From Lineus longissimus (Eukaryota > Nemertea > Pilidiophora > Heteronemertea > Lineidae): a DNA stretch of 64,000 bases. The position numbers and the translations under genes were made by a program. Position 1 is the first letter of the stretch. Each line of letters begins with the position of its first letter. Below are positions 34,086 through 43,855 of the stretch, one piece after another. The notes below the pieces were generated by a model that saw nothing but the letters and a program-made list of their open reading frames with translations, made no database searches and was not told the origin of the DNA. The stretch lies in the NCBI RefSeq assembly GCF_910592395.1, contig NC_088320.1, positions 2,728,001-2,792,000 of the forward strand. The letters run 5' to 3'.

Positions 34086-34592
34086 GGCCGTATTTAACTT
34101 TTTTGTCCAGGGGGGGCAGTGAGATAGATCGCCGAAGGCGATGTGCATATGCGCCGCAGGCGCATCCGAATGGGGGGGTCTGGGGGCTCTCCCCCAGAAA
34201 AATTTGAAAATAAAAGGTCTGAAATGGCATTTTCCTGGCATTTGGAAGTGTGAATCAATAGTATTTTTACTCTAAAAAAGGACCACTTTTATGAAGTATT
34301 TTACGAAAATACCACATTTGGACAGAAAATGTTAATTTTCATAGTTTTAATTGTGCAGGATACCGTTAACAAGCAATAACAAGCTAGTCTTTACCTAATG
34401 TTGCATCATTGTGTATAACCATAGAAGACTAGGGTCAGGGCACTGGACTGGTCAGATTATCAGGCTATCATGCTGGTAAAAATACGGCTAAGATTAGTTT
34501 GTCTTTTTATTACTGTCTGAAAATTTTTTTTTCAACATTTATTGCACAGGGGGGGCAGCTGCCCCCCCTGCCCCCCCTCTAAATACGGCCCT
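34086..34592. mobile_element. Non-autonomous DNA transposon (MITE), about 507 bp
   Basis: The ends are inverted repeats: GGGCCGTATTTA on the left and TAAATACGGCCCT on the right. They are flanked by the direct repeat GAGGTGCA at 34078-34085 and 34593-34600, a 7-8 bp target duplication as made by hAT-type transposases. Subterminal GGGGGGGCAG motifs occur at both sides in opposite orientation. No transposase is encoded. Three small perfect hairpins lie in a row near the left end (about 34127-34200). Confidence 0.85.
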
Positions 34593-34600
34593 GAGGTGCA

Positions 34601-35141
34601 AGCGGTCTTTGTTTAAAGACAATAGACAGTGTATTGGGTTAATACTGCAGTGTCTTTCAACTGCCTGCTATGGGACGGAATAACGCACCAGAACGATCAA
34701 CGCGCATACCATATATGCAACATGTCTTGACTGAATGCAAAAGGGTTAACTGGTACATGTATATATAATATTCTCAATTCTGTCATTTAATTTAATTTTT
34801 TCAAAAATTTCTTTCTGAGCATATGCGGAAACCGTTTCTGGTCTGATATCACTTTAGATTTCATAAAAATCTCCACTACTAAAAAGGTGAGAGCCAAAAA
34901 GCGAGGTCTGTGAAGTCTTTGGTCTGTAGAATAGACCCTGCCCCCAACTGACAACTCCACCTCCACGGAACTCAAACTTCAACGTGAGTTAATTGTAATC
35001 TTACTCTCTAATACATGTAATAGTGTCTAAAAACAATATTCAGTTAATGGAATTACACTTTTTTTCCATTACTGTTTGCTTAATATTGCCCTACTGCCTT
35101 TTTCAGGAATCAATTTTGAGCATTATGTTTACAACGTAGTT
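34601..35141. other. Spacer between two MITE-like elements
   Basis: The stretch is AT-rich without a recognisable exon. The phrase cacggaactcaaacttcaacgtgagttaattgtaatcttactct near 34964-35008 recurs almost unchanged at about 35694-35737, beyond the second element, so a short duplicated segment flanks that element. Confidence 0.5.
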
Positions 35142-35149
35142 ATTATAAC

Positions 35150-35555
35150 CCCGGCCCCCTCACTCAAAATTTTTTGTGACCGCATGCGCGTACGGGAAAT
35201 GTACGGAAAAGGGTCACTTTTTCAGGTTTGAGGTACGGAGAAAACCCCGTTCAAACCATGAAGAAAGGGTCAATTTTGCCGATCAGTTCCGTTCAATTTC
35301 TGTAAAAAGGGTATGCAGAGAGTCCCATTTATGTGCGCCCCGTATTTTAGGGTCCACACCCCGTATTTAAGGGCATCCTTTTTGTTCGGTAAACGACCAC
35401 GCCGCAGACACGTGCTTTCTCCCGGTTTTTCTCCATCAACGAGGACCCCTACTTAAGGGGTCTATCATTTTCTGTGTTCCCTACCAAAGGGGGTCACTCT
35501 GAAATTCTGGTACAAGCATAGGTACCCCCTAAATTAATGGAGTGAGGGGGCCGGG
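35150..35555. mobile_element. Non-autonomous DNA transposon (MITE), 406 bp
   Basis: Perfect 15-bp terminal inverted repeats (CCCGGCCCCCTCACT / AGTGAGGGGGCCGGG) bound the element. An exact 8-bp direct repeat ATTATAAC flanks it at 35142-35149 and 35556-35563. The 8-bp target duplication points to hAT-like mobilisation. No transposase ORF is present; the open frame inside is incidental. Confidence 0.88.
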
Positions 35556-35563
35556 ATTATAAC

Positions 35564-36069
35564 AAGAAATATGACTCTAAAAATGCCAACTACTTGCAAC
35601 TATACGTCCATCACTGAAATCTTAGTGTATTAATTGCTCGCTATAAGCTAAGTGATTGCGCCCCTAAACCAACTGACACCTCCACATACATCCACGGAAC
35701 TCAAACTTTAACGTGAGTTAATTGTAATCTTACTCTCTACATACCAAAGTGATTTATCTAGGAATAGGCCTACAGTTGAACTTCACTGAAAACTAATGAT
35801 GTTTTGATGAGTTCAATGAATCCTTCAATTCCTTTCGGCTTGGTTTTCTTGGCGAACTGACGTCCGACAATGACCCGTTACGCCATTGCCACGCATATTG
35901 TGAAAACAGATCTATTTTTGGACGAAACTCAGCCCCTCACAAACTTCGGTCAATTTCGCCAGTGATGACACTGCTTCTAGTTCTTTTTGTAAATCATTTC
36001 ATGCTTAGATAGGAGGTGGCTTCCTTTCTTCGATGTCTTTTTTTGGATACATGGGGTAATGACCAATTG
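35564..36069. other. Upstream region of the FASTK-family gene
   Basis: No coding exon is recognised. The 5' UTR and promoter of the next gene should lie here; the sequence ttcttttttatag ending at 36271, just before the start codon, could be an acceptor for a non-coding first exon. Confidence 0.45.
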
Positions 36070-36139
36070 CAATGTCAAATTGTATAGAACTTCTATACAA
36101 TTTGACATTGTGTCATAGTGTCTTCTATTAGAAGACACT
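36070..36139. repeat. Two perfect adjacent hairpins
   Basis: Arms 36070-36089 and 36091-36110 are exact 20-bp reverse complements separated by one base. Arms 36117-36126 and 36130-36139 (AGTGTCTTCT / AGAAGACACT) are exact 10-bp reverse complements with a 3-nt loop. They lie about 145 bp upstream of the FASTK-family start codon. Confidence 0.9.
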
Positions 36140-36283
36140 CATTTGGGACCAAAATCACTCTCTTGGTGTCTCGCTCTATCTGATCTACTGTGTGCTACAG
36201 CTATAAGAGAAGGTTCCGCTATAAAATTGCACTCAGATGAAGAAATATTGACTGGCATTCTTTTTTATAGATAAAGAAGCAAC

Positions 36284-39200
36284 ATGTATCTTCGCTGGAA
36301 AGGACAGATGATTCTGCAACGTCTCTTCACTGATTCAAGTTTGATGATTGTGTTGAATAAAGCAAGATGTTTGACAACACAACAACAGAGAGTTTGCAGA
36401 GTTATGCTTACAACCCCAAAACAACAAAAGCTTGCACCAGTTTGTGGATTCCCAAGTGGCATTTCAGAATATTTATTTGTGGATGATGGTGTCATATCAA
36501 GACGGAGGATAGTCACTCCAATCAGATGTTATTCAAAAGGAATCATGGGGGATGCAACTCTAACTGACACTTCGTCTATGTATTCATCAGCTGGAGGAAA
36601 TGAACTTGCAACTCAAGATGAGCCGGGTCCCAAAAAGCCGCTTGACTTTATTGACAGTTTGCATGCACAGCTTCGGCATTCTGATGTCAATGCAACTTTG
36701 AATCTTGTCACACAGTTTGATAGTCAGATGGTTACAGAACATGTCTTTCACTCCATTGTGAAAATCTACTATCATTTGCGTAACCTGCCCAGTGTAGATC
36801 GCGATGATGCCATCACAGATTTAAAATGTGACGAGCGGTTTCAGCTTCTCTGTGTCATGGCTGCAAAGAAGGGACGATTCAATACACCGCGGCAAGTGCT
36901 GAGAACAATCAACACGTTGGCCTTGATGAAGTATAAGAGTGATAACAAAATCATGCAGGTCTTCTTAGAATTGGCAAAACACCATGTGAATTTTTACCAC
37001 TGTGCGGAGATTGTCCATCTTGGATTCTTGTTGTCCAAATTTGAAGAAACTGAACAGGTGTGCATTTTGAAGCAGCAGCTGACTTTGGCGCTGAAACTCG
37101 TGCTTTATAAGGAGATACAGTTTCTGAGTTCCACACAACTTTGCAACCTCTTGACCGCGTTCGGTGAGAGTTTAGGTGAAGATCAGATGCTGCGAGTCTT
37201 GGGTGCTTTGCTGATACAGAAGGATAGCAGCAAATTCAAATCATATGAAACTCTGTTAAAGTTATTGGCCAAACTGAGACAACGAGATATAATGTTGATA
37301 AGAGTGTGTTTGAATAAGATCCGACACCTGGTGAAAGTTGACAAGTTCAGTGACGAGAGTTTGTTAATTGTCTTGAACAGTTTAGTGGACCTTCATTACT
37401 ATTGCCAGCTGACCTTCACAGATCTTGCTCATCATATCTCCAATAAAGAACTCGGTGCTGCAGAAATCTGTGCCTACCTAAATGCATTCTTGGCATGCCG
37501 CAATTGCCCCAAAAACATTATGGAAAAGTTTATCTGTGGATTGGAAAATGAGTTTGAGAGCTTGGAGATTGCCAATATTGGGGAATTAAACTGGTTTTTG
37601 CGGCCCCTTGTATTGTCAAATTGGAAGGATGGACGTCTTGGACATGTTTTGACAACAATGAAGAAAAGGGCAGATGAATTGGTTGAAAGGATAGACTCCA
37701 GTATCCAGAAAGGTATTTCTTCTCCAACCATGGTTATTTCGTAATTGCATTTGCCTTTGGTTGCTCTGTGGCTCAGGGGATAGGTCTTAGAAACCATAGC
37801 AAGCTCCCCAGTGACCGGAATTTGCTGTTGATGTCGGCCTCGGAGAGCAATTGGTTCACATTGTATAAATTTACCCGTCTTGCATGTATTAGAAAGAAAA
37901 GGCAAAGTGTAGTTAACATGTAGCCATGTGCAAGGTTATTGTCTTGTGATGATTTTTGAGCCGATCGTTCATTGTGACTTTCATGCGCTGAATTCTAATC
38001 TTTGCAGGTTCCCTTGCTGGCTACTCGGAGCTGCTTGTGAACTTGCTTGTGGTTGGGTATCGAGTGGAGGATCTGCCCATCAGAAGTGATCTACTGGACA
38101 AGTCCATTCAGCAAGTACACAGGATAACTGGTAAGATCCAAGGACTGTGTTTGAAAAATAACAGAATTTTCATGCGTACACTGTGGGACTACATGTACAT
38201 CAGTGAATGACTTGTTTGCTGATGTTGGTAACATCATCCAAGTGGTCTGGTTAACTGAGTGTTTTAACCTGTGGTACCGTAGAATAGGCACTCCAATCTA
38301 CAATAATCAAGCAGTTGGGCTTTTTGGTATAACCTACTTGTTTATTTTTAGACATTACAAAACGCATTAAGGTCCTCCATGACGTTGGTTTGGTGTGCCT
38401 CGCCCACAAGACGGCGACAGGAATAGATCTCGCCTGTACGTCTTGTCTCAAAGATACCTTAGATACCGTGATTGATAAGAAGAACACTCTGGTACAGCCC
38501 ATATTGTCTCGCATCCTTGGCGGTGATATGTTCACAGTCGAAAAAGTGTTTGAGTCCGGGATACTACTAGGTAAGCTTGTCTCCTTGTTACACAGTGTCC
38601 CACAGAGTTCTGAGATCAAAATGTCCCTCCTCGATCTCTTTGAAGTTGCTGTACTAAGCTGGGAATTGGACATATTGGCGTAAAATATGGGCCGGTAAAT
38701 TTAACTATTCAAATATTAAATGGTTCCTGCATTTGTCATCTTCATCTTGGAACACTTTCAGCTCATGTTTTTGTACTCGACAAAGACAAAGGTTCCATGA
38801 CAGTGACTGAACTCGTGGAAAATGTTGAACACCGAGAGAAGTCGGCCATCTTGAAATCTTCGACCGGGTCACAGCAAAGATATGCCATCTGTATCTTGAG
38901 GACCAAGCATGTTCTGAAGAATCTTCGGTGTCTGACTGGGCCAATTCAACTTCAACTTGATCTCATGAAACAGCTAGGATATTACACTGTCGTGGTAGGT
39001 TTTTGAAGAAGTTTATATCTAGAAAACATGCATTTGTTTATCACTAGTTTTTCATCATCAAGATTTCGACTTGAAAACATAACATGACACATCATGAGGG
39101 CGAAGAGTGAGATTGCGTATGTAGCCAGTTATGTCTTGTTAAACAAGTGAAAAATGACACGGTACATATGAAAACCTGAATTCGATACAAACGTGATCTT

Positions 39201-39402
39201 AGACAGTGATTGTCTTTGCTCTTTTTTAATAATTTGTAGTACACATTGCAACTATTGATATTCACTTCCTTATTTGTCGTTATGTTCTTCCCTTCAGATT
39301 GTGCCCCACGTCTGGAATGCTGTGCCTGAACGTGAACGTCTGGATCTGCTGCAGTTCAAACTAGAAGTGGCCAAGGAAGATGGTGTGGCTTGCATTATCT
39401 GA
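36284..39402 (+). CDS. FASTK-family mitochondrial RNA protein with RAP domain
   Basis: Members of this family (FASTK, FASTKD1-5) are mitochondrial and bind or process mitochondrial RNA. Coding exons: 36284-37712, 38008-38130, 38352-38570, 38762-38994, 39298-39402; together 2,109 nt, 702 aa plus stop, all phases consistent. The basic, Leu-rich N-terminus (MILQRLF onwards) suits a mitochondrial presequence; Met1 or Met9 could be the start. Alpha-helical FAST repeats fill the middle (LLKLLAKLRQRDIMLIRVCL and the following segment, about residues 325-390). The C-terminal RAP domain (about 638-697) contains LRTKHVLKNLRCLTG, KQLGYYTVV and VPHVWNAVPERERLDLLQFKL. The family is clear, but I cannot decide which FASTKD member it is. 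AATAAA at 39562-39567 is a likely polyadenylation signal. The gene converges on KANSL2. Confidence 0.92.
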
Positions 39403-40022
39403 ACATTAAACACTATTCTGATAATTCAGGCGTGGATGACTTTTCTGCTAGTCAGAGAAAACATCACGAATACAGCGGAAAATGGACAGTTCATGTATTT
39501 CTTTGTACCCTCACTATGCTGAGGTGATTGCTAAGTCACAAGTGTGGAGACAGAAGGTGTAAATAAAGTAAACTTCTGATATCAATTGAGTTGCGTTCAT
39601 GTATTTTGACATATTTACACTCTTTCAGCTGGTTATCTAATCTCATGCTTGACTTCTCCTGACTGTCTTGTCCAGCAGGTTAGGACAACACTCAAGATTA
39701 TTTGAGACCAAAACATTTAAAGAGTTCTCCAACAATCAGTAGCTTTTAGGTCTTGGAGACAACAGGATAGACAATGGAACAACCAACCTCCAACCTTTCA
39801 GAAATGAATGCAATCCATTGCCGGCAGACGTTTGACATGTTGTCAGACCTTTGTTGATAGTCAGTGCCTCCTTTTGGCTGAACGTCTATTGCATCTCATT
39901 TAAGTCCAAGTCATTATTGCAATGAATGGAATATAAGACTTGTAGAGTCATTTCATGAACTGCTACACAACCTTCCCTTTATGTTCATTGTTCAGTCCAA
40001 ATATCAGAAAATGTCAATTCCT
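39403..40022. other. Shared 3' space of convergent FASTK-family and KANSL2 genes
   Basis: This holds the 3' UTR of the plus-strand gene (signal at 39562-39567) and the 3' UTR of KANSL2 on the minus strand. No further coding sequence is seen. I find no obvious AATAAA for KANSL2, so its 3' end may overlap its neighbour. Confidence 0.6.
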
Positions 40023-43000
40023 TCAGGTTAAGTCCATGTCAGAGACGGAGTGCAATCCTGTATCAATGGGAGGTTGTAGCAACGATGGAACTCCGGCAGC
40101 TTGCAGTGACATACTCTCCTCGGCCTAAAAGAGCAAAATGGATCCATCTTAAATTTGACAAATATGAGAATTCTCACGCCAAATGTATATTTTTGGCTTA
40201 AGGCTGGGTCAAGTTTTTAATGTCACAATTAAAACAAAGAGCAAGGGGGCAACAAGGACTTTTTATATTGATGGTGATGCTGACCCGGTTGATAATGATA
40301 GTCACTTTGACAGACTTTTCTGGTATCGTTCCATAATAAGCAACAATATCATATCCCCTACCTCCAGAAGTCCAGACCCCATGATCTTCTCTTGCTGTAG
40401 GACCCGTGCCAATGTGGCCAGCGGCTGATCATCGGAGTTGTCCATAATGTGTAGCTCCTCACTCCCAACGTCCAGCAGACCATGTGAGTCGGAATGCTGG
40501 AAATCAAAATTAGTCATAATCACACAGGTTTAGCAGATAGCTTTTCTTTTTGAATATGATTACAACACCTCCTTCTGTCACAATCCACCAAGACTTTTAA
40601 GCTTAAATCAGGTGTCAATATTAAGAAGATGTGTTGTAACTCAGCAACCAAATGTAATTCTTAGTCAGGTTGGACAAATGGACAGAGATGGATGTTGGGC
40701 CAAGATGTCGTGCTCAAACATTCATGGGCCAAAATGACTTGCCGCTGAAGTATTGTGGAAAACAGGATTTTGGTAATCCACTGCGCAGGAAGGAAAAAAT
40801 TCTTTAGTAAAAGTTAAACTGTCCTTACGGAGTCCTCCTTATCTGGGAGTCTCGGCACAATTTCCCCTACTGCTGGGTGCAGAAGACAGCGTGGATCTGG
40901 CATGGTCCCATGCACGGGCTTGCTGCACAAGCCCTTACCGAAGCTACACGGCTGGAACAAAACCTGGCGAGGGTCTTCTAAGATATCTGGTTTAAGGTCA
41001 AGGGGGAAACATACAAGACATACATGACATCGTGAGTTTTTTAGTGAGCGAGTCAGGATCCATAATCTTAGGAACAAAATATAATGGCCAAGGTCCACCA
41101 TACTCACATCAGCCAAGTACATAAAGACAAATTGGCCTGGCGCTGCCAGCGTAACACTCATTTTTTTACAAGGTTTGATTTGCTGTGATACAAATCCAAC
41201 TATAAAACCAATATAAGTGAAAAACAAGTAATTTTGCTCTTAGTTTCAAACAAGGGATACGTTCCTTACAAAACTTGGAGAGCGGCATGACCCTCAGTTC
41301 ACACCGCTGGGCTGTACCCTCACCAAAGGAGCACTTCGGAAATGACGGAGGGTTATAACTCTGTCCCTCCGATGCTGAAATTCTTCGCTCTTTTGACTGC
41401 CGATGTAGTAGCGCCTCCTGGCCGAACCGACGATGGTACTTTTTCAACGCTAACAGCTTCTTGTATTTAGTTCGTTGCACGGGGTCATCTTTTGCAGCAT
41501 GCACACTCCCTGTGTAAAGAGTTGTTATACTGCTGATCAATCACTTAAAACAACAGATTTCAGAAAGAGATAATTTATTGGCAACCTTCTGCTGCCAAAT
41601 ATGTTTAAAACAGTGAAATTCAGCATTGTCAGACCGGCAGCCTGCAAGTGACATTGTCGATGCGGAGTCACTCCATGCACAACCACCTTTTTTCATTCGT
41701 GCAATATCAATGCCATGCCAATTGAAAATTGGGTTCTGATGAAGCCCTTTTTTCAGCAATCATCATCACTTCGACATTACTCTCCCTTGGGAACTTGGCC
41801 AGTGTTGGTCTTTCCCGGGGGTAGCAAAATAAAGGCAAAAGCAAAGGTACAGTTTCCTCCGAGATATAATTTTGCGCCCTGCATACCCAGTGCCTCCCTC
41901 TCCTGCTTGACAGCATGTAGATATCTCTTCCGTCTCTCTCTGAGAACATGCTGTAATCTCTTGAACTGATCAATGTATAAAGATTGCAGGCGGATCAACT
42001 TGTCCCTGGTGATGAGTGCTACCTCCTCAGCGGTGTACACATCCGCATGCCTGAAATGAGACAACCTAGGTTAAGGCCGGAAAGCAGAACCGGAGGAATA
42101 ACCTGACACACTCAATAAGATAAGATGCATGATACTTTGTTTTTTGGCTGACAATAAAGACTAAACATACAAACTTACTTTTGCGAGTCTTCCTGCTCGC
42201 TATCGATGCTCTCTGCATCACTTTCACCATCACCGCGCCAGGCCTGGTCAACCAATGGAGGTTCGGTATCCGAATCATCGGTACTAAGGTAGTCTGAAGA
42301 TCAAGGAAGAAGAGATCACAAACTGTAGTGTTCCATAAGAGCTAAGAAGGGTACCGTACCTTGGGCAAACTATAATTTTTTAAAGGATACAATGACATTA
42401 GTATTTATATCAATAAATGGGATCAAAAGAGTTGCTGATAAGGCCTAAAGATCACTGGTTCAGTTCAAATCTGTAACAACACCAAACGAAACTTCTCCCA
42501 CATCTGATAAGAGAATTCTATTTGATATTAAACAAAAAAAGCTCAGGCTATGGTTTTATGAATGGTCCTATCGCAATCGATTAGCGAACCATGGATAAAA
42601 ACTTGTGCCTTCAACTCAAATCATCCTTACCGAGTATTCTAGAAGCTGAATCAGTTGTGCGCTGCTTCCTCACTGGGTGTGTCACAATGGGGAAGTCCGA
42701 ACCAATCTCCGTCGTCTTGTTATAGTTCTCCAACTCCTCCAAGATGGTTTCTGGCGACTCCTTCAGCATGCGCTTACGACTTGCACGTTGCCGTAGTGCG
42801 GCGGCTTTACGGGCGTGGTCGACACAAAACCTGAGAAGGGAGAAAAATGAGACACTTCAGATGAAGAGAGTATCAACATGATCACGGGGGCAACACTGTT
42901 TCAATTTGTCATTTCATTCTCCTGATGAGCATTCAAAATGAAGTGACAACAATCGTCCAAAATGAATGCAAGTTTTTTCATGACCTGACTTAGGATCTGG

Positions 43001-43268
43001 AACTGAGCCATGACCTGATGCATTACACATACCCATCCTTCTTATCTGATTTCGGTGCAGCATTTGGACACCTCTTCCCTGTCTTATTCGACATGTAATT
43101 ACACTGTTTATAGGGGGCGTTCTTATCTTCAAGGATGTGTTTGATGCAGTACTCATATCCATCGAGGCGGTTTTGCATACAGATTCGATGTGAATAGTTA
43201 CAGAAGAGTCCTTCAGGTGGCTGCTTGATTTTCCTTGCGGACAGGTATGGCACTTTCGACTTCAACAT
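40023..43268 (-). CDS. KANSL2: KAT8 regulatory NSL complex subunit 2
   Basis: KANSL2 is a subunit of the nuclear NSL complex, which directs KAT8/MOF to acetylate histone H4 at promoters. Exons in order: 43268-43033, 42830-42631, 42293-42179, 42050-41887, 41509-41261, 40986-40829, 40496-40362, 40124-40023; 1,359 nt, 452 aa (human 492). Four Cys/His clusters are visible: C23-C30-C41-H44 and C56-C67-C81-H84 near the N-terminus, then C298-C308-C319-H322 and C335-C342-C355-H358. This is the paired C3H arrangement of the family. Between them lie an acidic stretch and a basic helix ([20 protein letters not shown], about residue 183 on) that matches vertebrates closely. Exon 5 ends in C|GTATCCCTT, a U12-like donor; choosing it restores H322. 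An acceptor at 43311-43313 indicates a separate non-coding first exon. Confidence 0.95.
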
Positions 43269-43313
43269 TTTGAGCGTTTCTCAGCAACCAACAGTGTTGA
43301 CGAGAGCTCACTG

Positions 43314-43855
43314 AAAAAAAGAAAGGGTCAAACTTTGATATCATTATTGTAAATTGATCGTCCAATGACTATACTGCCACATTAATCATTCTTCATACTG
43401 TCGCAATGTCATGACATAATTAAAGTTAATCACAACATTCCGATGATGGGGTGGAATAAAACATAATATTTAACAAGTCACAAATAGATGACTCATCAAA
43501 ACACAAATATGACATCACCATTGACTTTTGGCTTGTGCAATGTGCATAACACAATAGGCCCATATCTTTATATGTACAAAATGTACTCACTACCAGCAAC
43601 ATTTCAATAATTGGGTATTGCACAAGCAACATAAATCAACATTCAAACAAGTTTAAAATATCAAATGCTACCAAAATAAATACACTAATACTGAGTTATC
43701 ACGAAATGACCATGAAAATACACAAAATACCAATTATTTCAATTTTTCTTTTAAAGTTTTATTATTTTCAACCAATCAAAATCGTCGACACATGAAAGTC
43801 CGTCGACTGGGCATGCGCACGACGCTCAAGGTCTGTGCGTCGCGTCGCTGTGTAA
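43314..43855. promoter_or_regulatory. Bidirectional promoter of KANSL2 and cyclin T
   Basis: The two start codons are 587 bp apart in head-to-head orientation. GCATGCGCAC at 43811-43820 matches the NRF-1 core, and AAATGGCGGGG over the cyclin T start codon matches a YY1-type element; both are common at TATA-less housekeeping promoters. CpG density rises at 43790-43870. The KANSL2 non-coding first exon should also lie here. Confidence 0.65.

Noticed and set aside
37755-37790. A-box-like TGGCTCAGGGGATAGG in the first FASTK-family intron
   Set aside because: No matching B box or T arm follows at the expected distance, so it is not a tRNA or a supported SINE.
41270-41509. KANSL2 exon 5 ending at the GTAAGG donor (41269)
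   Set aside because: The phase fits, but the protein then loses the C-x2-H ligand pattern. The U12-like donor 9 bases further (exon end 41261) restores it and matches vertebrate KANSL2.
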